A stretch of 33,513 nt of DNA from assembly GCA_963545585.1 (NCBI GenBank), contig CAUUKX010000011.1, forward strand, positions 1 through 33,513, read 5' to 3'. The notes beneath the pieces are model-generated. The model saw nothing but the letters and a program-made list of their open reading frames with translations. It was not told the origin of the DNA and did not search any database. Made by a program: the position numbers and the translations under genes. How positions within the stretch are numbered: the stretch's first letter is position 1; each line of letters opens with the position of its first letter. Positions 16,082 to 23,374 of this stretch are shown piece by piece. Source of the stretch: W11650 sp963545585 (lineage in GTDB: Bacteria > Bacillota > Clostridia > Lachnospirales > Vallitaleaceae).

Positions 16082-16927
16082 ATGCCGGAATTACCGGAAG
16101 TAGAAACAATCGCCGGCGGCTTAAACCGATATTTGCGGGGAAAAGAAGTAGCGGCGGTAACTGCTGATACGCCGAAGCTGTTCCCCAATGCTCCGGCGCT
16201 GACGGCGATGCATCTGATCGGCAGCCGGGTTGAGAGCGTGACGCGCCGAGGCAAGGCTATGCTGATAACGCTCAGCAGCGGTTATGTGCTGGTCATTCAT
16301 TTAAAAATGACGGGTCAGCTGGTGTTTGCCGGCAAGGGGCGGGAAAGCAGCTTGCCGGAACCGATGCCGGGGCGGTTTACGCATGTCATTTTTACTTTTG
16401 CCGATGGCAGTCATTTATATTTTAACGATCAAAGGAAGTTCGGCTGGATTCGGCTGATGCCGGCGACAGAAGCGGCAGAGCTGAAGTTTTTAAAGGAGAT
16501 GGGGCCGGAGCCTTTGACGGCTGCGTTTAATGCCAAGTATTTAAAAGAAAAACTGAGCCGGCGGCAGAGCAGTCCCATTAAGACGGCATTGCTGGATCAA
16601 AAGGTAGTAGCCGGCGTGGGCAATATTTATGCTGACGAAAGCCTTTTTTTATCGGGAATTTTGCCGAATCGTCCGGCGGCCGGTCTGAAAGAGAAAGAGA
16701 TTCGGGCGTTGTGTGCCAATATCAAAAAGGTTTTGCGGACATCCATTGAGTTAGGGGGCTCCAGCCGGCAGGATTATGTCAATGCTATTGGGCAGAAGGG
16801 CGATTATTTGGATCAGGCCTATGTCTACGGCCGAACCGGCGAGCCTTGCCGGACTTGCGGCCGCCCGATTGAGAAAATCAAGCTGGCCGGCCGGGGGACT
16901 CATTTTTGCCGCGGATGTCAGAAGTGA
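16082..16927 (+). CDS. mutM: Formamidopyrimidine-DNA glycosylase
   Basis: The 281-residue product removes oxidised purines such as 8-oxoguanine and nicks the abasic site. The mature N-terminus PELPEVE carries the catalytic Pro2 and Glu3. Lys58 in RRGKAM is the conserved DNA-contact lysine. The helix-two-turn-helix region includes QKVVAGVGNIYADESLF. The C-terminal zinc finger uses Cys256, Cys259, Cys276 and Cys279. ATG 16082 is fixed by the requirement for proline next, and AGGAAAGGA lies upstream. A small hairpin, TGCCT-GATG-AGGCA, sits at about 16052-16065 in the leader. The coaE gene that often follows mutM in Firmicutes is absent here. Confidence 0.97.
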   Translation: MPELPEVETIAGGLNRYLRGKEVAAVTADTPKLFPNAPALTAMHLIGSRVESVTRRGKAMLITLSSGYVLVIHLKMTGQLVFAGKGRESSLPEPMPGRFTHVIFTFADGSHLYFNDQRKFGWIRLMPATEAAELKFLKEMGPEPLTAAFNAKYLKEKLSRRQSSPIKTALLDQKVVAGVGNIYADESLFLSGILPNRPAAGLKEKEIRALCANIKKVLRTSIELGGSSRQDYVNAIGQKGDYLDQAYVYGRTGEPCRTCGRPIEKIKLAGRGTHFCRGCQK

Positions 16928-16995
16928 GGAAGGTGGCCAATTCATTTGGTTTGTATAAGAAAATTCATGAAATATCAGGGCTTTTGACTTTCGCT

Positions 16996-17021
16996 TACCG
17001 GATTGAATCCGGTATTTTTTT
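16996..17021 (+). terminator. Rho-independent terminator after mutM
   Basis: TACCGGAT (16996-17003) pairs perfectly with ATCCGGTA (17007-17014) around a three-base loop, followed by seven T. It separates mutM from the PTS regulator gene. Confidence 0.9.
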
Positions 17022-17043
17022 GGCTATTTTTAAGGAGAAGAAA

Positions 17044-17052
17044 TGATATAAT
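17044..17052 (+). promoter_or_regulatory. Extended -10 promoter of the PTS regulator gene
   Basis: TGATATAAT forms an extended -10 element (TGn plus TATAAT at 17047-17052). A poor TTGGCT at 17020-17025 is too far away for a normal -35, so the extended -10 probably carries the promoter. The regulator start codon is 35 bases downstream. Confidence 0.5.
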
Positions 17053-17087
17053 AAAAGTAGCATACATACAGAAAGAGAGGAGCGGAA

Positions 17088-18998
17088 ATGTTGGAATATC
17101 ATTTAAAGAAATTGGTGATATATTTAATGGAAAAAGAATACGCTACTGCTGAAAGTATATCAAAAACATTTAATATCAGTGAAAAAACAGTCCGCAACCG
17201 AATAAAAGAATTAAAAGAAGTTCTGCAAAAAAATGGTGGAGCAGAATTGATTGCCAGACCAAGATATGGCTATAAGTTGAAAATTTTACAGGAAGAATTG
17301 CTAAAAGCATTGTTGAATTCCGAGGATTGGACAGAGGAGAAACGAGTGCCGGCTACCGTTGAGGAAAGAAATAATTTTTTGCTGATTTACTTGCTTCAGC
17401 GGAGAGATTTTGTAAAAATGGAAGATTTGGCTGATTTTTTATATGTGTCAAAAAACACGCTAAGCCAAAGCCTAAAGGTTATGGAAAGTATTTTTAAACG
17501 CTATGGAATCAGCTTGCTGCGTAAGCCCAGCTATGGAATTAAGGTGGAGGGAAAGGAAGTCGATATCCGGCACTTGTTGATGGATTATTTTATCAAAAGA
17601 AAATATGTAAGCATCAATCAAAGAAAAAGGCAAACCGAAATAAAAGAACTGTCGGCGTTGCTTTGGCAGCTGCTGATAAAGTATGAACTGCATTTATCGG
17701 AAATTGCCTATGAGAATTTAATTGACTATATTTATATTTCTATAAAGAGAATGGAAAAAGGTTTTTTTGCAGAAATGGAGTTTGGCAGTAGTTTTGAGGC
17801 GGGGATAAAGGAAAAGATGTTTGTCCGAGAATTGATGAAAGAGTTAAAGAGGCGCTGTCAGCTGGAGATTCCAGAAAATGAAGCCAAATATCTACTGGTT
17901 TATGTGGCGGGCAGAAGAGTAACAGAAAATCTGGGCAGCATCCATTCTAACTTCGTCATCAAAGAACAAACCGATAATTTGGCAATGCAGATGATTGAAC
18001 AGTTGCAAAAATGGTATAAGCTGCAATTTATTAATGTTTTTGATATTAGAATGGCGTTGAATCAGCATTTAGTGCCATTTGATATTCGGATGCGCTACTT
18101 GATTCCGATAAAAAATCCAATGCTGGAGGAAATCAAAAAAGAGTACAGTTTGGCCTATGAAATGGCACATCGGGCGGTTTCTTTGGTACTGTGTCCCTAT
18201 TATCAAAAAAGTATCAGCGAAGAAGAAATCGGATTTTTTGCTTTGATTTTTGCCCTGGCAATTGAAAAAGAAAGAGAGCAGGCCGTGGGAACAATCCATT
18301 CTAATATTCTGATTGTCTGTGCTTCTGGCAGCAGTTCGTCCCGTTTGCTGGAGTATAAATATAAAAATTTGTTTAAGGAATATATTAAAAATATTTATAC
18401 TTGCGATTTATTGGGATTGAGTCAATTTGATTTTTCTAAAGTCGATTATGTTTTTACAACGGTACCGCTGCCGGAGAAAATTCCGGTGCCGATTTTTGAA
18501 GTAGGGATTTTTCTGACAGAAGAAGAAATTAAAATGGTCGGCGGAGTGTTAAAAAAGAAAGGCCAAAGCAGAATCGAAGAATATTACAGGGAATACCGGT
18601 TTTGGGCAGGATTGGAAGTGAAAGACAAATTAGAAGCAATTACGGCGATTTGTGAAAGAATAGCAGAGCAGGAAAAGGTGGCGGACAATTTTTGCGATTT
18701 AGTGCTGGAAAGGGAGGCTTATGCGCAGATGGACTATGGCAATGGGATTGCCATTCCGCACCCTAATCAGATTGCTTCAGAAGAAACGTTTGCTTATGTG
18801 GCGGTGTTAAAAGATGCGATTTTGTGGAACCGACAGAAAGTGCAAGTTATTTTGCTGACGTCGGTTGGCAGCCAGCCCGACCCCAATCGTCAGTTTTTTT
18901 ATGAAACGACGGCTCGATTTGCGCTTAGTCCAACAAAGATTAAAGCACTGATAGAAAATCCGGTTTTTTCTCAGCTGGTATCGCTGCTGGAGGAATAA
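17088..18998 (+). CDS. LicR-type PTS-regulated transcriptional activator
   Basis: The 636-residue product has the LicR/MtlR layout. There are two N-terminal helix-turn-helix domains (about residues 17-45 and 105-135), PRD1 (about 185-285), PRD2 (about 295-395), an EIIB-like domain with Cys411 in VCASGSSSS, and a C-terminal EIIA domain with His558 in GNGIAIPHP. It probably activates the downstream beta-glucoside genes, with activity set by phosphorylation. By alignment with LicR, three of the four PRD histidines are changed: Tyr214, Tyr272 and Ile387 replace them, and only His327 (LNQHL) remains. That suggests a simplified phosphorylation input. AGGAG precedes ATG 17088. The GH1 and PTS genes follow on the same strand. 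Confidence 0.9.
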   Translation: MLEYHLKKLVIYLMEKEYATAESISKTFNISEKTVRNRIKELKEVLQKNGGAELIARPRYGYKLKILQEELLKALLNSEDWTEEKRVPATVEERNNFLLIYLLQRRDFVKMEDLADFLYVSKNTLSQSLKVMESIFKRYGISLLRKPSYGIKVEGKEVDIRHLLMDYFIKRKYVSINQRKRQTEIKELSALLWQLLIKYELHLSEIAYENLIDYIYISIKRMEKGFFAEMEFGSSFEAGIKEKMFVRELMKELKRRCQLEIPENEAKYLLVYVAGRRVTENLGSIHSNFVIKEQTDNLAMQMIEQLQKWYKLQFINVFDIRMALNQHLVPFDIRMRYLIPIKNPMLEEIKKEYSLAYEMAHRAVSLVLCPYYQKSISEEEIGFFALIFALAIEKEREQAVGTIHSNILIVCASGSSSSRLLEYKYKNLFKEYIKNIYTCDLLGLSQFDFSKVDYVFTTVPLPEKIPVPIFEVGIFLTEEEIKMVGGVLKKKGQSRIEEYYREYRFWAGLEVKDKLEAITAICERIAEQEKVADNFCDLVLEREAYAQMDYGNGIAIPHPNQIASEETFAYVAVLKDAILWNRQKVQVILLTSVGSQPDPNRQFFYETTARFALSPTKIKALIENPVFSQLVSLLEE

Positions 18999-19004
18999 AG
19001 CGGC

Positions 19005-19025
19005 TTGCCGGATACTATACGGCAA
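19005..19025 (+). promoter_or_regulatory. Short inverted repeat upstream of the GH1 gene
   Basis: TTGCCG (19005-19010) and CGGCAA (19020-19025) form a six-base inverted repeat around nine bases, seven bases after the regulator stop. It could be an operator half-site pair or a weak hairpin. I could not find a convincing promoter or cre box in the rest of the gap. Confidence 0.3.
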
Positions 19026-19114
19026 AGAACAGGATGGAAGTTTGGAAGTTTTTTGTTAAAATAAAGTTGAGTTACCCATTTATGAAAAATAAGAAACCGG
19101 AACAGGAGGTTATT

Positions 19115-20539
19115 ATGCTGCGAAGCGATTTTTTATGGGGAGGTGCGGTTGCGGCGCACCAGTTAGAGGGAGCATGGCAGGAAGGTGGCAAGGGAATCAG
19201 CATAGCGGATGTTATGACGGCAGGGAAAAATGGAGTAGACCGAAAAATTACCAATGGAGTGTTGGCGGGAGAGTATTATCCCAATCACGAAGCGATTGAC
19301 TTTTATCATCGGTATCGGGAGGATATTTTGCTTTTTCAAGAAATGGGTTTTCGCTGTTTTCGGACATCAATTGCTTGGTCGCGAGTTTTTCCGCAAGGGG
19401 ATGAAACAGAGCCGAATGAAAAGGGACTGCAATTTTATGACGATTTGTTTGACGAATTGCGGCGGCAGGGAATAGAGCCGGTGGTAACACTTTCCCATTT
19501 TGAAATGCCATTTCATTTAGTGGAAAAATACGGTGGCTTTCGCAGCCGGAAAACGATTGATTTTTTTGTTCGTTTTGCTGAGGTTTGCTTTGCGAGGTAT
19601 AAAGATAAAGTCAAATATTGGATGACTTTTAACGAAATCAATAATCAGTCGGACTTTCAAAGTGATTTTTTTGTTTTTACCAATTCAGGAATTGTTTACC
19701 GGTCGGGCGAGGACAGAGAAAAAATTATGTATCAGGCGGCGGCGTATGAGTTGGTAGCCTCAGCCAGAGCGGCAGCGGCAGGAAAAAGAATCAATCCTAA
19801 TTTTCAAATTGGCTGTATGCTTTTGGCCATTCCCATTTATCCATACGACTGTGCTCCGCAGAATATATTGATGCATCAAAATGCAATGCGCAGGCGCTTT
19901 TGGTTTGCTGATGTTCAGGTTAGGGGGCATTATCCGGCTTATTTGCTAAAATATTTTGAGCGGCGGGCGTATCAGTTGGACATTACCGAACAAGATAAGT
20001 GGGAATTAAAAAATGGCAAAGTAGATTATATTGGTTTAAGCTATTATATGAGTTGGGCAGTCAAGCATCCGCAGGCAGCAACGGATTATGATATTTCCAA
20101 TCAGGACTGTTTGGTGAAAAATCCACATATTCCGGTATCAGACTGGGGCTGGCCAATCGACGCCGAGGGTTTGAGATATATGCTGAACTGGCTGTATGAG
20201 AGATACGAAAAGCCGCTTTTTGTTGTGGAAAATGGAATAGGGCTTTATGAAAAAGAAGAAAATGGTCAGACCATTCAGGACGATGCCCGAATCGAATATT
20301 TAAGAAGTCATATCAAGGCAATAAAAGCAGCGGCAGAAATAGACGGCGTTGATGTGATGGGCTATACGCCTTGGGGCTGCATTGATTTGGTGTCGGCAGG
20401 TACGGGGGAAATGGAAAAGCGATACGGTTTTATTTATGTGGATAAAGATAATGCCGGGAATGGAACGCTGAAACGAAGCAAAAAGAAAAGTTTTGACTGG
20501 TATAAGCAAGTAATTGCTACAAATGGAGAGGAGTTATGA
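19115..20539 (+). CDS. GH1 6-phospho-beta-glucosidase
   Basis: The 474-residue product is a glycoside hydrolase family 1 enzyme that should cleave 6-phospho-beta-glucosides delivered by the adjacent PTS. The acid/base residue is Glu174 in TFNEI and the nucleophile is Glu372 in FVVENGIG. The N-terminal FLWGGAVAAHQLEGAW is the family signature. The C-terminal VSAGTGEMEKRYGFIYVD matches the phosphate-binding loop of phospho-glucosidases. ATG 19115 follows AGGAGG by five bases and starts right at the conserved domain. A longer in-frame start at 19034 lacks this support. The EIIB gene starts one base after the stop. Aryl-glucosides or cellobiose are the likely substrates. Confidence 0.93.
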   Translation: MLRSDFLWGGAVAAHQLEGAWQEGGKGISIADVMTAGKNGVDRKITNGVLAGEYYPNHEAIDFYHRYREDILLFQEMGFRCFRTSIAWSRVFPQGDETEPNEKGLQFYDDLFDELRRQGIEPVVTLSHFEMPFHLVEKYGGFRSRKTIDFFVRFAEVCFARYKDKVKYWMTFNEINNQSDFQSDFFVFTNSGIVYRSGEDREKIMYQAAAYELVASARAAAAGKRINPNFQIGCMLLAIPIYPYDCAPQNILMHQNAMRRRFWFADVQVRGHYPAYLLKYFERRAYQLDITEQDKWELKNGKVDYIGLSYYMSWAVKHPQAATDYDISNQDCLVKNPHIPVSDWGWPIDAEGLRYMLNWLYERYEKPLFVVENGIGLYEKEENGQTIQDDARIEYLRSHIKAIKAAAEIDGVDVMGYTPWGCIDLVSAGTGEMEKRYGFIYVDKDNAGNGTLKRSKKKSFDWYKQVIATNGEEL

Positions 20540-20540
20540 G

Positions 20541-20867
20541 ATGATAACCATTCGATTATTTTGTAATTTGGGGATGTCAACCAGTTTATTGGTGGAAAGC
20601 ATGAAACAGGCGGCACAGCAAAGGGGGATAGAGGCGGATATTGAAGCGTTTCCGGTTAATGAAATGGCAGAGCGTGTGGAAAATGCCGATGCAGCGCTTT
20701 TGGGCCCGCAGGTTGGTTATTTAAAAGCCAAATCGGCAGAAATTTGCGGGCGTTATCAGGTGCCGCTGGAAGTGATTCCAACGGCGGATTATGGACTGTG
20801 TAACGGCGGGAATGTGTTGGAGTTTGCGATTCGTATGACGGAAAAGCAGCAGGAGGCAGAGAAATGA
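20541..20867 (+). CDS. PTS lactose/cellobiose-family EIIB component
   Basis: The 108-residue product is the cytoplasmic EIIB of the lactose/cellobiose PTS family. The phosphorylated cysteine is Cys8 in LFCNLGMSTSLL, the family P-loop. The domain also shows LGPQVGYLKAK. It accepts phosphate from EIIA and passes it to the sugar during import. ATG 20541 has GGAGAGGAG upstream and starts one base after the GH1 stop. The 3' end overlaps the EIIC gene by four bases (ATGA). Its equivalents are called CelA, LicB or ChbB in other organisms. Confidence 0.93.
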   Translation: MITIRLFCNLGMSTSLLVESMKQAAQQRGIEADIEAFPVNEMAERVENADAALLGPQVGYLKAKSAEICGRYQVPLEVIPTADYGLCNGGNVLEFAIRMTEKQQEAEK

Positions 20868-22162
20868 AAGAGTTTTTAAATGATAAAGTAATTCCTAAAA
20901 TTATGGCATTTATCAATACCAAAGCAATTATGGCATTAAAAGACGGCCTGCTTTATGCGATGCCGATGATGATTATCGGCTCGGTATTTTTGCTGCTGGC
21001 GTTTTTTCCATATCAGCCGATTGCCGATGGTCTGGCAGAAATGGGGTTGACCCCGATTTTAACGCAGGTATATGAATCGACCTTTAATTTAATGGCGATA
21101 ATTGCAGCGGTGGGAATAGCGTATACTTATGTTAAAAATGAAAAATTTTCTGCCTTGCCGGCGGGTGTGATTTCCATGTGCAGCTTTATTCTAATTCAGC
21201 CATCGTCAATTATGACAGAAAATGGAGCGGCAAGTGTTATTCTTCGCACTTGGGTGGCGGGCAAAGGAATGATTGGAGCGATTATTATTGGGCTTTTTAC
21301 TGGTGTAGTCTACACTTTTTTTCTGAAAAGAAAACTGACAATCAAGCTGCCGGGCGGCGTTCCGGTTGGAGTTGTCAATTCATTTACGGCTTTGATTCCG
21401 GGATTTGTGATTATTTTAACGACAGCATTTGTTTACGGCATATCGGAAATGGCATTAAAAGCAACACCGATTGAATTGGTATATCAGGTTATTCAAGCAC
21501 CGTTGCAGGGAATGACGGATTCGTTCGGCGGCGTACTGGTGATGTCGTTTATGATTCCCTTTTTGTGGCTTTTTGGGGTACACGGCACGACGATTGTGAA
21601 AGGAATTATGGATCCGCTGCTTAGCGCCAATACGGCGGAAAATCAAGCGTTGCTGCTGGCAGGCAAAGAGCTTACTTTAGACAATGGGGCGCATATTGTA
21701 ACGCAGCAGTTTTTGGATAATTTTATCATTATGACGGGTGCCGGTATAACGATTGGGATTGTTGTTTATTTGGTCTTTTTCGGAAAATCCAAGCAAGGAA
21801 AGCAAATTGGAAAATTAAGTGTTGGCCCGGCAATTTTTAATATTAATGAACCGATTACCTTTGGTGTGCCGATTGTATTAAACCCATTAATGGCAGTTCC
21901 TTTTTTGTTGACCCCGGTAATTACAGGAACGATTCAGTACTGGGCGATTTATTTGGGGATTTGTCCGATGTACGGTGGAGTGCTGGCACCGTGGACAACG
22001 CCGCCGATTTTATCGGGATTCATTGTTGGCGGCTGGCGGGCGGCTTTGCTTCAGGTTGTGATTTTAGTGCTGTCTGTGATAATATATTTTCCTTTTATCC
22101 GCGCAGTGGATAAAATGTATCAGAAGCAAGAGCAGGCAGCGGAAGGAGAAACGCAGAAATGA
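20864..22162 (+). CDS. PTS cellobiose-family EIIC permease
   Basis: The 432-residue product is the membrane permease of the PTS, with about ten hydrophobic segments. Family features include GLLYAMPMMIIGSVFLLLAFFP at the N-terminus, FLWLFGVHGTTIVKGIMDPLL in the middle, and FNINEPITFGVPIVLNP, the sugar-binding loop of the cellobiose EIIC family. The length is normal. The start overlaps EIIB and the end overlaps EIIA by ATGA in each case, so the three are translated as a coupled unit. The transported sugar is probably cellobiose or another beta-glucoside, given the GH1 partner. Confidence 0.94.
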   Translation: MKEFLNDKVIPKIMAFINTKAIMALKDGLLYAMPMMIIGSVFLLLAFFPYQPIADGLAEMGLTPILTQVYESTFNLMAIIAAVGIAYTYVKNEKFSALPAGVISMCSFILIQPSSIMTENGAASVILRTWVAGKGMIGAIIIGLFTGVVYTFFLKRKLTIKLPGGVPVGVVNSFTALIPGFVIILTTAFVYGISEMALKATPIELVYQVIQAPLQGMTDSFGGVLVMSFMIPFLWLFGVHGTTIVKGIMDPLLSANTAENQALLLAGKELTLDNGAHIVTQQFLDNFIIMTGAGITIGIVVYLVFFGKSKQGKQIGKLSVGPAIFNINEPITFGVPIVLNPLMAVPFLLTPVITGTIQYWAIYLGICPMYGGVLAPWTTPPILSGFIVGGWRAALLQVVILVLSVIIYFPFIRAVDKMYQKQEQAAEGETQK

Positions 22163-22470
22163 AGGATTTAGAGTTGATATGTTTTCAACTGATTACCAGT
22201 GCCGGTACAGCCAAAAGTAAGTATATGGAGGCACTGGCAGCAGCCAAGCAGCAGGATTTTCAGACGGCGCGGGCTCTGATTACCGAGGGGGAGAAACAGA
22301 TGGCTGATGGGCATAAGTCGCATACGCAGCTTATTCAGCAGGAAGCAGCGGGAGAAAATGTTAAGTTGAGCCTACTCCTATTGCATGCGGAAGATCAAAT
22401 GATGAGTGCGGAAACGATTAAAATCATGGTTGAGGAAATGATTGAATTATACCAAAAATGGGGCGGGTGA
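22159..22470 (+). CDS. PTS lactose/cellobiose-family EIIA component
   Basis: The 103-residue product is a helical EIIA of the lactose/cellobiose family. His76 in LLLHAEDQMM aligns with the phosphorylated histidine of EIIA-Lac (usually HGQDHLM); the second histidine of that motif is Gln80 here. The upstream helix contains GHKSHTQLIQQEA. It transfers phosphate from HPr to EIIB. The last four codons and the stop lie inside the left end of the 84-bp direct repeat, and the terminator hairpin overlaps the stop codon. A second copy of this gene tail, without the rest of the gene, occurs 698 bases downstream. Confidence 0.93.
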   Translation: MKDLELICFQLITSAGTAKSKYMEALAAAKQQDFQTARALITEGEKQMADGHKSHTQLIQQEAAGENVKLSLLLLHAEDQMMSAETIKIMVEEMIELYQKWGG

Positions 22471-22537
22471 ACTATCCGCTCCTTTTTTGGCTAAGTTTTG
22501 AGCATTTCCGTATGGGGGGCGTGTTTTGCCCTGAAGA
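22454..22537. repeat. 84-bp direct repeat, copy 1
   Basis: This 84-base block is identical to 23152-23235, with a period of 698 bases. It includes five A, the last codons and stop of the EIIA gene (Lys-Trp-Gly-Gly-stop), the terminator hairpin, and about 50 bases beyond. It also has a GGGC-GTGTTTT-GCCC hairpin near its right end. The match ends at 22537; the flanking bases differ on both sides. Confidence 0.97.
22460..22488. terminator. Bidirectional terminator after the PTS operon (copy 1)
   Basis: GGGGCGG (22460-22466) pairs with CCGCTCC (22476-22482), with one G-T pair, and is followed by six T. Five A precede it apart from one base, so the same hairpin reads as a terminator on the minus strand too. 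The EIIA stop codon lies at the loop start. Confidence 0.85.
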
Positions 22538-22551
22538 GAAGTTTTATAAAA

Positions 22552-22812
22552 TTACTTTCGGAATATAGCATAGAATCGTTTTAGAAAAACAGTAAAAAAT
22601 GGTATTAATTTAGGTTTTATCAAAAAAAAGAGCAAAAGAGCAGTCGGAGAAGCCAGCCATAAGAGGTTGATAGGCATATCAGGAGCGGATAACCCCAACT
22701 CTCTATATTTCAATTGAATATAGGGAAAATAAAAATATACATAAATTATCAAAGTCAAATAACTAATTAGTGTAAGTTTTATTAGCAATTTGAGAATAAT
22801 TTTTTGGTTCAT
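22552..22812 (-). CDS. Small two-helix membrane protein in the cassette
   Basis: I do not recognise a family. The 86-residue product has a long hydrophobic segment at about residues 6-29, a short polar loop with QLKYRELGLSAPDMP, a second segment at about 48-66, and a basic end (FLKRFYAIFRK). This suggests two membrane helices with a positively charged tail. The start codon at 22812 has AAGGA (22819-22823) six bases upstream, so translation is well supported. A 16-bp hairpin ends five bases before that site, and a peptide ORF lies before the hairpin. The product could be an immunity, resistance or stress protein, but nothing in it decides this. Confidence 0.6.
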   Translation of the reverse strand: MNQKIILKLLIKLTLISYLTLIIYVYFYFPYIQLKYRELGLSAPDMPINLLWLASPTALLLFFLIKPKLIPFFTVFLKRFYAIFRK

Positions 22813-22828
22813 AATGATTCCTTATAAA

Positions 22829-22866
22829 GGAACGAAAACATTTTACAATGAAAATGCTTTCGTTCC
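22829..22866 (-). promoter_or_regulatory. 16-bp hairpin, possible attenuator
   Basis: On the minus strand GGAACGAAAGCATTTT (22866-22851) pairs with AAAATGTTTTCGTTCC (22844-22829), 15 of 16 positions matching, around a six-base loop. TTTAT follows. It lies between the stop of the 25-codon ORF and the ribosome binding site of the membrane protein gene, where attenuator hairpins usually sit. The T-run is weak, so it may instead control translation. Confidence 0.6.
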
Positions 22867-22877
22867 CTATTGTATGG

Positions 22878-22955
22878 TTAATTAGTGTAAAACAATCCTA
22901 TAGGTTTATAAACATATATTCCGTTTTTGTACCTTTGGAAATTTTTGTAAAACAT
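22878..22955 (-). CDS. 25-residue peptide ORF, possible leader peptide
   Basis: The frame runs from ATG at 22955 to TAA at 22880-22878. AAAGGTG lies a few bases before the start, a good ribosome binding site. The peptide begins MFYKNFQRYKNG and is rich in tyrosine, phenylalanine and lysine, with no hydrophobic helix, so a membrane toxin is unlikely. It starts about 40 bases after the predicted transcription start and ends 11 bases before the hairpin. The layout matches ribosome-mediated attenuation leaders, but a signalling or antimicrobial peptide is also possible. A chance ORF cannot be excluded at this length. Confidence 0.4.
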   Translation of the reverse strand: MFYKNFQRYKNGIYVYKPIGLFYTN

Positions 22956-22998
22956 AACCACACCTTTCTTTAAATAGTTTAATTATATTTACAATTCA

Positions 22999-23027
22999 TT
23001 TATAACATAATATACAATTTCTGTCAA
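22999..23027 (-). promoter_or_regulatory. Near-consensus sigma-A promoter on the minus strand
   Basis: Reading the minus strand, TTGACA (23027-23022) and TATAAA (23004-22999) are 17 bases apart. Upstream are long A and T tracts that look like an UP element, plus a seven-base inverted repeat (23027-23033 and 23062-23068) touching the -35. It should drive the peptide ORF and the membrane protein gene. Confidence 0.8.
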
Positions 23028-23151
23028 TCGTTTATTTTTTTAAAAAATTTATTTTTTTATCAAACGATGTAAAAAAATAATATTCCTGCTTAATAATATG
23101 AAAAAGAGTTTATCCTAAAAGCGGCACAAATAAAGGACTTTCCTATCATTA

Positions 23152-23235
23152 AAAAATGGGGCGGGTGAACTATCCGCTCCTTTTTTGGCTAAGTTTTGAG
23201 CATTTCCGTATGGGGGGCGTGTTTTGCCCTGAAGA
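23152..23235. repeat. 84-bp direct repeat, copy 2
   Basis: Identical to 22454-22537. Here the EIIA gene tail is an orphan: the codons before it are replaced by the AT-rich cassette. The copy ends about 77 bases before the ppdK -10 box. Confidence 0.97.
23158..23186. terminator. Bidirectional terminator (copy 2)
   Basis: This is the same hairpin as at 22460-22488, followed by six T and preceded by A residues. Together the two copies would insulate the cassette from the PTS operon on one side and ppdK on the other. Confidence 0.8.
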
Positions 23236-23288
23236 AGACCGTTCTGAAGAATGTAGGAAATTGCGTGCTTAGTTTATAAAAATTTCGC

Positions 23289-23317
23289 TTTCTAATCAGC
23301 CGAAAGTGTGCTATAAT
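23289..23317 (+). promoter_or_regulatory. Promoter of ppdK
   Basis: An extended -10 (TGC before TATAAT at 23312-23317) has a weak TTTCTA -35 at 23289-23294, 17 bases upstream. A perfect GGCGGC-GGA-GCCGCC hairpin at 23332-23346 lies in the short leader and may stabilise the mRNA or affect translation. Confidence 0.65.
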
Positions 23318-23374
23318 ATAGCTGTTAATTGGGCGGCGGAGCCGCCGGAAGATATTTACTTAGGAGGAAGACAC

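Larger units (their letters stand above)
22538..23151. mobile_element. AT-rich 614-bp cassette between direct repeats, origin unknown
   Basis: The segment between the two repeat copies is much more AT-rich than the PTS genes and ppdK on either side. All detectable coding potential is on the minus strand: a promoter, a 25-residue peptide, a hairpin and an 86-residue membrane protein. There is no transposase or integrase, and 84 bases is far too long for a transposon target duplication. Integration of a small circle by recombination within the repeat, or loss of the middle of a larger element, would give this layout. The label mobile element is an inference. Confidence 0.4.

Noticed and set aside
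22454..23235. CRISPR array
   Set aside because: There are only two copies, 84 bases each, with a 614-base gap. Neither size nor number fits CRISPR repeats.
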